From positions 34,930-98,929 of the IMG/VR virus record IMGVR_UViG_3300042889_002115: 64,000 bases of DNA. One strand, written 5' to 3'. The number at the start of each line of letters is the position of its first letter. The stretch's first letter is position 1. Both the position numbers and the translations under genes were made by a program. This DNA comes from a virus. This document shows, in pieces, positions 33,377-41,655 of this stretch. The notes under the pieces were generated by a model that saw nothing but the letters and a program-made list of their open reading frames with translations, had not been told where the DNA came from and searched no databases.

Positions 33377-34858
33377 ATGCCCAGTCAAATTAATCCCAAC
33401 AACATCGACGGTTCGTATCCAGTTGCCAACCAAGACAATAACTCACAAGGCTTCAGAGACAACTTTACCAACATCAAGGTAAACTTTCAAGATGCTGCAG
33501 GTGAAATCACTGACCTACAAAACAAGGCCGTTCTCAAAGCTGCCCTAATTGGTGATGTGTTAGACAACAACATGAATGATGCACTGTTGTATGCTGCCCG
33601 CATACAAGATTTTTCAGCAACCAAAGTGACCATTGGAACCACTACTGGAGCCATTGCTGTGAACTATACTTTGGGCCACTATCAAGGAATCAGCACCACA
33701 GGCAGTATCACTTTAAGTTTTACTAACTTTCCTCCGTCAGGTATGTATGGCTATATCAAACTGCAGATCAACATTACCAATATTGCACACACAGTGACTT
33801 TGCCTGCTGCGGTGAGTCTTGGCCTCTCAGGTCTACAGGGATATGCAGCTGGCACAATCACGTTTGGTGCCACTGGTGTTTATGAATTTGCATTTGGAAC
33901 CTATGACGCTGGTGCTATTATTACCATATTTGACTTGAACCGTGCACTGACCAATTTTAGCACAGGTAATCTTTCAGTGGGCACATTGAGTGCTACCACA
34001 GCCACTATTAGTGGCAACTTCTCAGCAGGTAACATCAGCACAGGTGGCCTGATCACCGCCACAGGCAACGTCACAGGCGGCAATGTGGCCACTGCAGGCC
34101 AAATAACTGCCACCGGAAACATTGTGGGTGGTAACATTACCACAGCTGGTGCTGTGAGTGCAACTGGTGCCGTGAGTGGGTTGACAGTGGCAGGATTTGT
34201 GCGTCCCACTGCTGGATCTGCCAGCCAAGCACCTGTGGTTTTGACTGCTGGTACCAATACCAGTGTGGCCACAGCAGGTGCCGTGGAATACAACGGCAGT
34301 GTGTTTTTTGCATCGCCAGCAGCATCTCAACGTGGCTTGATGCCAGCAGAATATCTAGTGGCCCTGGCATCAAACTACACTGGCATTGATTCTTCTGGTG
34401 CACAAAAAGTGTTTAACCTGCCTGCTGATGGAGCCATTGCTGTTCTGGCCAACACCACTTACATGATCGAAGGCTTGTATATTGTGGCGCCTGCCATCAA
34501 CTTCAACGCTGAATCCTTGCAGACTTTGTTTGCGTTAAGTGGTGGTGCTACACTGACTAGTATCAGATATGTTGCAGATTCTAGCACAGGCCTGGCAAGT
34601 GCCAGCAGTGCACTCACACGCCGCCAAGTTGCCACAGCCAGTGCTACCACAGTGACCAGTGCAGCACCAGGTGGTGCAGCAACCAATTTTGTGGTGCAAC
34701 TTCGCGGCGTAATACGAACCAACGCTGCTGGCACACTGACCCCGCAGTTTCAGTTGACAGGCACACCCGGTTCCGCTCCTGTGGTGCAGGCCAACAGTTT
34801 CTTTAGATTAGTTCCCATTGGTTCAGGATCTGCAACCACAATTGGTGCTTGGACCTGA
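33377..34858 (+). CDS. Tail fibre-like protein with swapped repeat block, 493 aa
   Basis: Residues 1-195 are homologous to the previous gene. At about 205-275 it carries the S-A-T-G-N-V-T-G-G-N repeats found in the 768-aa fibre, and the C-terminal 220 residues form a new tip domain (G-S-V-F-F-A-S-P-A-A-S-Q-R-G-L-M-P). This mosaic suggests module exchange among the fibres. Confidence 0.85.
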   Translation: MPSQINPNNIDGSYPVANQDNNSQGFRDNFTNIKVNFQDAAGEITDLQNKAVLKAALIGDVLDNNMNDALLYAARIQDFSATKVTIGTTTGAIAVNYTLGHYQGISTTGSITLSFTNFPPSGMYGYIKLQINITNIAHTVTLPAAVSLGLSGLQGYAAGTITFGATGVYEFAFGTYDAGAIITIFDLNRALTNFSTGNLSVGTLSATTATISGNFSAGNISTGGLITATGNVTGGNVATAGQITATGNIVGGNITTAGAVSATGAVSGLTVAGFVRPTAGSASQAPVVLTAGTNTSVATAGAVEYNGSVFFASPAASQRGLMPAEYLVALASNYTGIDSSGAQKVFNLPADGAIAVLANTTYMIEGLYIVAPAINFNAESLQTLFALSGGATLTSIRYVADSSTGLASASSALTRRQVATASATTVTSAAPGGAATNFVVQLRGVIRTNAAGTLTPQFQLTGTPGSAPVVQANSFFRLVPIGSGSATTIGAWT

Positions 34859-34867
34859 TCAAAACTG

Positions 34868-34896
34868 TTGACTTTGCAGTGTCCAGCAGTTATAAT
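34868..34896 (+). promoter_or_regulatory. Sigma70-type promoter, probable leaderless start
   Basis: TTGACT (34868-34873), 17 nt, TATAAT (34891-34896). The ATG at 34902 lies only 5 nt past the -10. Confidence 0.82.
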
Positions 34897-34901
34897 ATGT
34901 T

Positions 34902-35141
34902 ATGGAACACCCACTCATAGGCAATCTTGACGACCAAAGCACAGATCAACTGACTGCTCAAATCAGTGATCTTTCTCGAAAATTAGGCATTGCTAGCCGA
35001 ACTGGCAATGCCCATTTGTGTAATCAAATCCGCATGGCCTTGGAGAGTTATCAAACCAAGTATCAAGAAAAACTTCAGGCTGACTACAATCGTCGCCTGG
35101 CCGACGCCAAGATTGACACAACCAGGATCGATATACAATGA
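34902..35141 (+). CDS. Conserved small phage protein, 79 aa
   Basis: M-E-H-P-L-I-G-N-L-D-D-Q-S, then S-R-T-G-N-A-H-L-C-N-Q-I-R-M-A-L-E-S-Y: a pattern conserved in T4-like phages. Mostly helical. It has a strong promoter but no room for a ribosome site. ATGA overlap with the next gene. Function unknown. Confidence 0.82.
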   Translation: MEHPLIGNLDDQSTDQLTAQISDLSRKLGIASRTGNAHLCNQIRMALESYQTKYQEKLQADYNRRLADAKIDTTRIDIQ

Positions 35142-35737
35142 ACGTTAGATTACAAATCAATCTAGAATTTCCTGCTGGCCTCTACATTGGAGATCAACTG
35201 CAACTCAATTGGTATTCAGTCAGTGTGCAGTTATGTACCGCCACAGGAGATCCTGATCAAACCAACACGGCCATGGACCGTCTCAAGACGTTTGTGTACG
35301 CAGAGTTAGCAGACACTGTGTTTATCAATCAAGAAGATGCTGAACGGGCCCAGATGCTGGACTTGTTGGGAATAAACATTACTACTTTGCCCGAAGAACC
35401 TGTTGACCAAATTGTGGGTCTCATGCTACACTGCAAACTAAATGCTGTCATGGAAGATCGCATGATTGTGGAACGCTTGGACATTGCCAGCAGCTTGGGA
35501 GACGATGTGTTTTACCTGCATGAACATGGTGATGCTGTGGGACCATTTCAGGCTGCTGGCTGGTGGTCGGTCAGCGACACCACACACAATTCACTCACAC
35601 CGATTGAAACACACGAAAATGTAGTTCATGTTCCAGTCACTGGTTGGAGCAAATACAATCTAAATTGGCCTGATTCCGCAGGCCCAGAATCGGGAAAAAC
35701 AGTGAGTTTTGGCAAACTAAACAAAAATGCAAACTAA
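35138..35737 (+). CDS. Hypothetical protein, 199 aa
   Basis: N-terminal beta segment (V-R-L-Q-I-N-L-E-F-P-A-G-L-Y-I-G-D-Q-L), then a helical part and a C-terminal Trp-rich region (A-A-G-W-W-S-V-S-D-T). No motif recognised. Coupled to neighbours by a 4-nt and an 11-nt overlap. Confidence 0.7.
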   Translation: MNVRLQINLEFPAGLYIGDQLQLNWYSVSVQLCTATGDPDQTNTAMDRLKTFVYAELADTVFINQEDAERAQMLDLLGINITTLPEEPVDQIVGLMLHCKLNAVMEDRMIVERLDIASSLGDDVFYLHEHGDAVGPFQAAGWWSVSDTTHNSLTPIETHENVVHVPVTGWSKYNLNWPDSAGPESGKTVSFGKLNKNAN

Positions 35738-36245
35738 CACTGTGGGCGAAATTGTTCTAGATGAGCAAGATCTTTGTGATCTTGTGATGCAGGGCCGATC
35801 TATTGCTAACCTGAAAAGAGTCACCGTAGATCACTCAGTGGATCTGGAACAACTGATCTTTGTGCTAGAAGACCCTGCTGCCCTGACCTGGACCCGGCCC
35901 GCAGACAGTAATACCAGTGTGTTGGACTGGGACTTGGTACAGCAACAACACTGGCACATGCCCGAACAATATGCTGTGTTAGACATTGCTGCTTATGTAC
36001 TGGGCCTGTGCTCAACTGACGCAGAACTGCAACGGGCCGGGCACGAACTCATGCTGTATCAAGAACGAGGTCTGTTTGATCTTTTGAAATATCTCAAGTA
36101 CCTGGTGGATGTGATGACTGACAATCATGTGATCTGGGGTGTGGGTCGAGGCAGCAGTGTGTCCAGTCATGTGCTATACTTGTTGGGTGTGCACAGAATT
36201 AATTCTATGTTCTATGATTTAGACATAGACGAGTTCCTGCGTTAA
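35727..36245 (+). CDS. Protein with C-family DNA polymerase-like G-R-G-S-S motif, 172 aa
   Basis: The last 40 residues, W-G-V-G-R-G-S-S-V-S-S-H-V-L-Y-L-L-G-V-H (from residue 137), strongly resemble the G-R-G-S-A-A-G-S-L-V-A-Y-x-L-G-I segment of bacterial DNA polymerase III alpha, next to its active site. The protein stops at D-E-F-L-R, where the polymerase palm would continue with its catalytic aspartates. The N-terminal part is helical. It cannot be a polymerase alone; it may be a relic, one piece of a split protein, or a nucleotide-binding factor. Confidence 0.7.
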   Translation: MQTNTVGEIVLDEQDLCDLVMQGRSIANLKRVTVDHSVDLEQLIFVLEDPAALTWTRPADSNTSVLDWDLVQQQHWHMPEQYAVLDIAAYVLGLCSTDAELQRAGHELMLYQERGLFDLLKYLKYLVDVMTDNHVIWGVGRGSSVSSHVLYLLGVHRINSMFYDLDIDEFLR

Positions 36246-36266
36246 ATACTTTTTTAGGAGATAATT

Positions 36267-36479
36267 ATGACCAAAGATATTCATCGATCAGCAAATGGCA
36301 AACAAGTAGATATGGGTTCCTTGCGGCTCCGCAACGAACATGTACGAGCAGTAGGCAACATGCAAGTCAATGCTCGTGGAGACCTAGTGGATGACAAAAA
36401 CCAAGTGATCTCAACCAAGAATCAACAAGTGACTCAAACCTACGACAAACAAGTGACCAATCCCAAAGGCAGCAAATGA
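36267..36479 (+). CDS. Conserved small phage protein, 70 aa
   Basis: Hydrophilic; contains H-R-S-A-N-G-K-Q-V-D-M-G-S-L-R-L-R-N-E and V-N-A-R-G-D-L-V, known to me from other T4-like genomes. An AGGAG site and a TAAATAC box (36243-36249) precede it. ATGA overlap with the GroES-like gene. Confidence 0.78.
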   Translation: MTKDIHRSANGKQVDMGSLRLRNEHVRAVGNMQVNARGDLVDDKNQVISTKNQQVTQTYDKQVTNPKGSK

Positions 36480-36877
36480 TCAAAGCAGCATACTCGGCAC
36501 ACAGAATTGATCGTGACAAACTGCGCCCGCTGGGCAAATCGGTGATTGTGAGTGACATGAACTTTGAAGAGCGTATCAGCACTGGCGGTATTATTATCAT
36601 GACCGACAATGGCAAAAGCACAGGTATTAGACCACGCTGGGGTCAAGTGTATGCAGTGGGTCCAGACCAACAGGATGTAAAAGTCCATGACTGGGTGTGT
36701 GTGGAACACGGGCGTTGGACTCGTGGCATAGACATTGAAGATGAAAATGGTAAAATTACTCTACGTCGAGTTGATCCCAAAGACATCATGATGACTGCTG
36801 ATCAAAAGCCAGACGATCTTACTTTCTCTGGAGCAATTCACGTGGAAGCCAAACCCAGTCACATGCAGCACAACTGA
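36476..36877 (+). CDS. GroES-like cochaperonin, 133 aa
   Basis: L-R-P-L-G-K-S-V-I-V-S-D matches the GroES start, E-E-R-I-S-T-G-G-I-I-I-M-T-D the mobile-loop region, and W-G-Q-V-Y-A-V-G-P the following strands. T4 gp31 is the functional analogue: it caps host GroEL to fold the capsid protein. The 30-residue C-terminal tail is extra. This fits a phage that brings its own folding aids (DnaJ at 56068). Confidence 0.75.
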   Translation: MIKAAYSAHRIDRDKLRPLGKSVIVSDMNFEERISTGGIIIMTDNGKSTGIRPRWGQVYAVGPDQQDVKVHDWVCVEHGRWTRGIDIEDENGKITLRRVDPKDIMMTADQKPDDLTFSGAIHVEAKPSHMQHN

Positions 36878-36878
36878 C

Positions 36879-37130
36879 ATGGGATTTCAAACACCCATGG
36901 ACTACAAATCGTTGCATGATCAAATCTGCAAGAGTGGTGCTGAACTTTGCAGCCCTTACAATGACGGATACACCACATGGGAAATCAAAAAAGACCTGTA
37001 CCAGCTGAAATTTTTGCTGGACGAGATCTTGGCCAACTCTCCCACATATTCAGTGGAACCACAGTTTCTAGAGGAACAGTCCAAAAAGAAAATGTGGAAA
37101 ACTCTCACGCAACCACAAGGAAACACATGA
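36879..37130 (+). CDS. Conserved small phage protein, 83 aa
   Basis: I-C-K-S-G-A-E-L-C-S-P-Y-N-D-G-Y-T-T-W-E-I-K-K-D-L-Y is a block I recognise from T4-like phages. Helical; two Cys spaced 6 apart. ATGA overlap with the next gene. Function unknown. Confidence 0.78.
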   Translation: MGFQTPMDYKSLHDQICKSGAELCSPYNDGYTTWEIKKDLYQLKFLLDEILANSPTYSVEPQFLEEQSKKKMWKTLTQPQGNT

Positions 37131-37297
37131 TAGATATTCAACCTAAAGACACCAGCCGCGGCCATTTTTATGTTAGCCTTGCAAAGAGTGCTATTCGTAT
37201 TGTGGCAGGCGGATGTTTGATCACAGGCAACTTGCTAATGGCAGGTGTTTGCTTGATTTTAGCCGAAGTGCTTGGCATTGTTGAAGAATTAGTGTGA
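37127..37297 (+). CDS. Small membrane protein, 56 aa
   Basis: Residues 22-52 are hydrophobic (I-R-I-V-A-G-G-C-L-I-T-G-N-L-L-M-A-G-V-C), enough for one or two membrane helices. The start overlaps the previous stop (ATGA). It lies just before the desaturase cassette. Function unknown. Confidence 0.65.
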   Translation: MIDIQPKDTSRGHFYVSLAKSAIRIVAGGCLITGNLLMAGVCLILAEVLGIVEELV

Positions 37298-37335
37298 ATG
37301 TTGCATCAGTTGTTGTTACTGTTTAAAGTACACAC

Positions 37336-37342
37336 ATAAATA
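37336..37342 (+). promoter_or_regulatory. Late-type box before the desaturase cassette
   Basis: ATAAATA, 22 nt upstream of the first desaturase start at 37365. Confidence 0.5.
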
Positions 37343-37364
37343 TGGTTATCCCCGGGGCCACATT

Positions 37365-38123
37365 ATGCACAAACCAACCCACAATCAGACTGTAAGGTCG
37401 TTGCAGATAACTAATCATCTGCTGAGTTTGGCTGGAATTTTTTATGTGGTTTATACATCACAATGGATTTGGTTATTGACAGCATTGTTGACTTATTGGT
37501 TCATTGGAGTTTTTGGAATAAACATTGGACTTCACCGACTGTTGAGTCACAGAAGTTTTAAAACTTATTCCTGGTTTGAAAAATTTGTAAGCGTAATTGG
37601 AGTCATCACAACTGTGGGATCTCCCTTGGCCTGGGTGGCTATTCATAGGCAGCATCATCGTGCTGCTGAAACTCCTGAAGACCCCCATAGTCCGTATCAA
37701 ATTGGTAACTTACGTGCCTGGTTTGGTATCTGGTCCCTGATTAAATTAGATACTAAACTAGTAAGAGACATGAGGCAAGATCGTTTTCAGCGTTGGTTGC
37801 ATCGCAACTATATCTGGGTAATTGCTGTCTATGCGTTGATATTATTGACGTTATGGGGGCCATTGGGCGTGATTTTTGGATATTGTTTGCCCGCCCTGTT
37901 GTGTTTACACTCAAGCAGTGCAATCATTGTGATTGCTCACAGGCATGGTTACAAGACACACAAATGTCGTGACGAAAGCCGTAACAGCTGGATTGCCAAT
38001 ATTATTACTCTGGGCGAAGGATGGCACAACAATCATCATGCCAAGCCATACGCCTGGAGTAACTGGGAAAAGTGGTGGGAATGGGATGTTCCTGCAGTGA
38101 TTATCTGGGCAATTAAAAAATGA
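37365..38123 (+). CDS. Membrane fatty-acid desaturase 1, 252 aa
   Basis: All three His boxes of the acyl-CoA/acyl-lipid desaturase family are present: H57-R-L-L-S-H62-R, H94-R-Q-H97-H98-R, and G-W-H221-N-N-H224-H225. Four membrane segments flank them. It should insert a double bond into membrane acyl chains, using a di-iron centre and electrons from a host donor. First of four consecutive desaturases with overlapping starts. The region is visibly richer in A and T than the early region. Confidence 0.9.
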   Translation: MHKPTHNQTVRSLQITNHLLSLAGIFYVVYTSQWIWLLTALLTYWFIGVFGINIGLHRLLSHRSFKTYSWFEKFVSVIGVITTVGSPLAWVAIHRQHHRAAETPEDPHSPYQIGNLRAWFGIWSLIKLDTKLVRDMRQDRFQRWLHRNYIWVIAVYALILLTLWGPLGVIFGYCLPALLCLHSSSAIIVIAHRHGYKTHKCRDESRNSWIANIITLGEGWHNNHHAKPYAWSNWEKWWEWDVPAVIIWAIKK

Positions 38124-38836
38124 CATTTTATTATTTCTCAAGATTATTGCAAGTTATAACATTTGCATTTTCTCTGTATGTGTTTGATTGGCAGTATTTT
38201 ATAATTGCAGTTGTTGTAGGCTGGGTGCTGGCTGGTTTCAGTATAAGTGTAATTTTGCATAGACAAATTTGCCACAATGCATTCAAATTCAGAAATAAAC
38301 TAGTAGAATTTTTGAGTTATACAATATTGGTTATTACTGGCCAAAGCTCACCGTTGTCCTGGGCTATAATACATCGACAACATCACTTGCATACTGACAC
38401 AGAACTAGACCCACAGAGTCATCGAATTGTAGGGCATTGGCGCACATTGTTTTCTTGGTACAAGCCTAACAAAGTAAATCCTAGACAAGTAGTTGATCTA
38501 TTGGCAAATACCAGAGTGATGTTTTTGCATCGGCACATAGATAAACTATTTTTAACTTATGCTGCAATTATGATAGCAGTTAGCCCAATACTATTTTTGT
38601 ATGCTGTTGGTGTGGTCCCTGTCGTTGCCTATTTGTTTATTGGTATAATCAACACATTTGGACACCGTGATGAACAACGCATACACGGCACCTATGCTGC
38701 TAATTTGCCATTTGCTGCAATGTTTTGGGGAGAGAGCTATCACAAAACACACCACTTGACTCCCAGGGCCCAGCAACTAGGTCAATACGATTTTGGTTTT
38801 TACATAATACAAATATTGAAAAAACAACATGAATAA
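38120..38836 (+). CDS. Membrane fatty-acid desaturase 2 (divergent), 238 aa
   Basis: His boxes H47-R-Q-I-C-H52, H85-R-Q-H88-H89 and Y-H208-K-T-H211-H212 are complete, but the context of the third (G-E-S-Y-H-K-T-H-H) is unlike desaturases 1 and 3, suggesting another substrate or position. Four membrane spans. ATGA overlap with desaturase 1. Confidence 0.86.
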   Translation: MTFYYFSRLLQVITFAFSLYVFDWQYFIIAVVVGWVLAGFSISVILHRQICHNAFKFRNKLVEFLSYTILVITGQSSPLSWAIIHRQHHLHTDTELDPQSHRIVGHWRTLFSWYKPNKVNPRQVVDLLANTRVMFLHRHIDKLFLTYAAIMIAVSPILFLYAVGVVPVVAYLFIGIINTFGHRDEQRIHGTYAANLPFAAMFWGESYHKTHHLTPRAQQLGQYDFGFYIIQILKKQHE

Positions 38837-39587
38837 ACATGCAATGCTAGTTATTGTCCCATTCCATCTTTTGGCCGTGGTGGGGTTGTTTTTTGTTGAC
38901 CAGTATTGGCCCTGGGCAATCGCGTTCTTTGTGCTTTTTGGAATCATTGGCAACGGGGTCGCTGGACACAGATATTTTGCGCACAGATCTTTTCAGGTGG
39001 CCAAGTGGTTGCATCCAGTATTGACCTACCTCAATGTTATGTCTGCATTTGCACCACCCACATACTGGGTGATACAACATGCACATCATCACAGAACATC
39101 AGACAAGAACGAAGATATTCATAGCCCTCGACGAGGACTTTGGCAATCTTGGTATGGGTGGTTGTTTGATCAGCCCTATGTAGAATTTATGTTGAGTAAC
39201 AAAATGGCAGTGGCCAAGGCAGTGATCAAAAGCCGAGTACAGTGGGTTGAACGGCATTACTACAAAACATTATTTGTGTCTATTGCTATAGTTGCTGTGA
39301 TAAATTGGCAAGTTGCATTGATGTATTTTGTTGCGTATGCTGCTGAAATGTTTAGAATTGGTGCAGTAAACACAGTTTGTCATAGTTGGGGTTATAGAAA
39401 TCATGACACATCAGATCACAGCAAAAATAACATTTTGGTGGGCATTCTGGGCATGGGATTTGGTTGGCACAACAATCATCATGCTAATCCTTCACGCTTG
39501 ATACTTACCGAACGCTGGTGGGAGATCGACATAGAAGGATACATAGCCTGGCTATTGAGTAGAACACATCAAGGAAAAATTCAATGA
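38829..39587 (+). CDS. Membrane fatty-acid desaturase 3, 252 aa
   Basis: Boxes G-H47-R-Y-F-A-H52, Q-H84-A-H-H87-H88 and G-W-H214-N-N-H217-H218. It is closest in length and third box to desaturase 1. The acidic E-D-I-H-S-P-R after box II is typical of the delta-9 type group. Overlaps the previous gene by 8 nt. Confidence 0.9.
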   Translation: MNKHAMLVIVPFHLLAVVGLFFVDQYWPWAIAFFVLFGIIGNGVAGHRYFAHRSFQVAKWLHPVLTYLNVMSAFAPPTYWVIQHAHHHRTSDKNEDIHSPRRGLWQSWYGWLFDQPYVEFMLSNKMAVAKAVIKSRVQWVERHYYKTLFVSIAIVAVINWQVALMYFVAYAAEMFRIGAVNTVCHSWGYRNHDTSDHSKNNILVGILGMGFGWHNNHHANPSRLILTERWWEIDIEGYIAWLLSRTHQGKIQ

Positions 39588-40360
39588 CATATTATCGAAA
39601 ACATTTTTTTGCAGTTATTTGTGTGCAGATGATGCTGGCAGGTGTAGCTGTTACAGATTTAGCTGTAAACGGCACAACGATATGGTTGTATGCAACATTT
39701 ATCATGTGGTTCTTGATGTACGTGGTCGGAGAAGGCATTTTCCTACACAGATATTTTGCACACAAATCTTTTGAAACTCATCCTGTACTAGCAAAAGTTT
39801 TTTCAGTATTTGCAGCACTTGGCGGATTTGGCGGCCCAATTGGTTATCGCGCAGCTCATATAGGATTACATCATGCGCACTCAGACAAACCTGGAGATTG
39901 CCACAGTCCTGTACAAAATGGATTCTGGTACGCAGCAGTGACCTGGCATTTGCATAACCATAAATTGCCCATGTTACTCTGCAAGTCGCTGCTGAGAGAT
40001 CCATTTTACGTCTGGTTGGAAAATCATGTCATCAGCATTTGGTGGACCACACTTGTGGTATTTGCTTTTATTGACATGAGATTAGCTGTGTATGGTCTAG
40101 GGTTAGCAGGATTTATAGGATTTGTATTTGTTGCAATTACAAATGCCGCGGCTCATACCTACGGCACACGCAGATTTCAAACCGACGACAACAGCCGTAA
40201 TATATCCATCCTGAGTTGGATAACTTGGCAGGGATCATCAGTACTGCAAAACAATCATCATGCACATCCTGGACGATTTCACGACAGCTGGGCCTGGTAT
40301 GAGTTCGACATTGGAAAATGGTTGATTCCACTGATAGCCACCCGAATAAATCAAAGATAG
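39584..40360 (+). CDS. Membrane fatty-acid desaturase 4 with altered third His box, 258 aa
   Basis: Box I H55-R-Y-F-A-H60 is normal. Box II reads H92-I-G-L-H96-H97, one residue longer than usual. Box III reads L-Q-N-N-H225-H226: the first His is replaced by Gln, as in front-end desaturases that use Q-x-x-H-H. It may therefore have a different regiospecificity rather than being inactive. ATGA overlap with desaturase 3. Confidence 0.85.
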   Translation: MTYYRKHFFAVICVQMMLAGVAVTDLAVNGTTIWLYATFIMWFLMYVVGEGIFLHRYFAHKSFETHPVLAKVFSVFAALGGFGGPIGYRAAHIGLHHAHSDKPGDCHSPVQNGFWYAAVTWHLHNHKLPMLLCKSLLRDPFYVWLENHVISIWWTTLVVFAFIDMRLAVYGLGLAGFIGFVFVAITNAAAHTYGTRRFQTDDNSRNISILSWITWQGSSVLQNNHHAHPGRFHDSWAWYEFDIGKWLIPLIATRINQR

Positions 40361-40361
40361 C

Positions 40362-40390
40362 TTGACTTCCTGCACAATATGTAGTAAACT
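40362..40390 (+). promoter_or_regulatory. Sigma70-type promoter of the clamp-loader operon
   Basis: TTGACT (40362-40367), 17 nt, TAAACT (40385-40390). The -10 lies in a small palindrome GTAGTAAACTAC (40381-40392). Confidence 0.65.
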
Positions 40391-40423
40391 ACCAGTAGTG
40401 TTACATTATTAAAAGGAAAAAGA

Positions 40424-41347
40424 ATGAAACAACTATGGGTAGAAAAATATCGTCCTAATACTGTGGACGGATATGTGTTTGTGGATCAAGCACAACGAGA
40501 ACAAGTGGAGTCTTGGATTCGTGATGGATCAATTCCGCATCTAATGCTGAGTGGGTCAGCGGGCACAGGCAAAACTACACTGGCCAAACTGTTGATCAAA
40601 CAACTGGGCGTGGACGAGTATGATGTGATGATGGCCAATGGATCCAAAGAAGCCCGCAAGGTAGAATGGGTTGATCGACTTATCAGTTTCTGTCAGACCA
40701 TGCCGTATGGCAAATTTAAAGTGGTGCTGATTGACGAAGCAGATTACATGAATATTAATTCAGTTCAGCCTGCACTGCGTAACTTGATGGAAGACTACAG
40801 CCAGACCGTGCGGTTTATTTTGACCTGTAACTATCCTCATAAAATTATACCAGCAATACACAGTCGTTGCCAAGGATTTCATATTGCCAAGACTGACCAC
40901 ACAGAATTCACAGCCCGTGCTGCCACAGTACTGGTGTCTGAAGGTGTGGAGTTTGATCTAGATGAACTTGACAGCTATGTCAAGGCCACATACCCTGATC
41001 TTCGCAAGTGTCTAAATTTGTTGCAGCCCAACTCACAATCAGGACAACTGCAGCCCCCCAGTGCCGCAGACAAAAGTGCACGTGACTGGAAGCTGGAGTG
41101 TGTGGACCTGTTTAAAAAGGGTCGAGTTCGCGAGGCACGAACTCTGCTGTGTCAAAGTTCTACTCCTGAAGAAGCCGAAGATATTTTCCGCTGGATGTAC
41201 GACAACCTGGAACTATGGGGCTCGACTCCTGAGCAACAAGATCAAGCTATTGTGATTATTCGCAACGGACTTGTGAGCAACAACGCTGTGGCTGACGTTG
41301 AGATCAATCTAAGTGCTACTCTGATTGAACTGGCAGGAATACAATGA
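40424..41347 (+). CDS. Clamp-loader ATPase subunit (T4 gp44 / RFC-like), 307 aa
   Basis: AAA+ ATPase that loads the sliding clamp on DNA. Motifs: W-V-E-K-Y-R-P at the N-terminus, Walker A G-S-A-G-T-G-K-T-T (44-52), Walker B V-L-I-D-E-A-D (101-107), sensor 1 T-C-N-Y-P, and the S-R-C arginine finger (147-149). Length and motif set match T4 gp44. A promoter and an AAAGGAAAAA ribosome site precede it. The small clamp-loader subunit (gp62) and the clamp were not found in the window. Confidence 0.93.
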   Translation: MKQLWVEKYRPNTVDGYVFVDQAQREQVESWIRDGSIPHLMLSGSAGTGKTTLAKLLIKQLGVDEYDVMMANGSKEARKVEWVDRLISFCQTMPYGKFKVVLIDEADYMNINSVQPALRNLMEDYSQTVRFILTCNYPHKIIPAIHSRCQGFHIAKTDHTEFTARAATVLVSEGVEFDLDELDSYVKATYPDLRKCLNLLQPNSQSGQLQPPSAADKSARDWKLECVDLFKKGRVREARTLLCQSSTPEEAEDIFRWMYDNLELWGSTPEQQDQAIVIIRNGLVSNNAVADVEINLSATLIELAGIQ

Positions 41348-41655
41348 GATATCTTACACTTACCTACTACACCAAACCCGACGGCAAAATTGACGAAGCA
41401 ATGGCCGTGAGCAAGAACATCAGGACACGGGACCTGCAGACGGCCAGTGTGATCCTGGACTTTAAAAAGCTCCAAGTGGTCAAGTGCAGCATGAACGGTG
41501 TACAGGTTCCCAAAGACTGGGACAGAATTGTGACCTACTATCATCAACACTATGCTGCCACCATTGAGCGATTGTTTGCAGAAAACGGCTGGGAAGTTGT
41601 TAAACCAGAAACTACAACCAAGGAACCTCATGAACCAACGCCTAATACTAACTGA
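41344..41655 (+). CDS. Conserved hypothetical phage protein, 103 aa
   Basis: ATGA overlap with the clamp loader. M-R-Y-L-T-L-T-Y-Y-T-K-P-D-G-K-I-D-E and V-I-L-D-F-K-K-L-Q-V-V-K are conserved-looking blocks. It lies where T4 has gp62, but it is too short and shows no similarity I can see to it. Function unknown. Confidence 0.75.
   Translation: MRYLTLTYYTKPDGKIDEAMAVSKNIRTRDLQTASVILDFKKLQVVKCSMNGVQVPKDWDRIVTYYHQHYAATIERLFAENGWEVVKPETTTKEPHEPTPNTN

Noticed and set aside
41344-41655. Candidate small clamp-loader subunit (gp62) by position
   Set aside because: Too short and no recognisable gp62 features; left as hypothetical.
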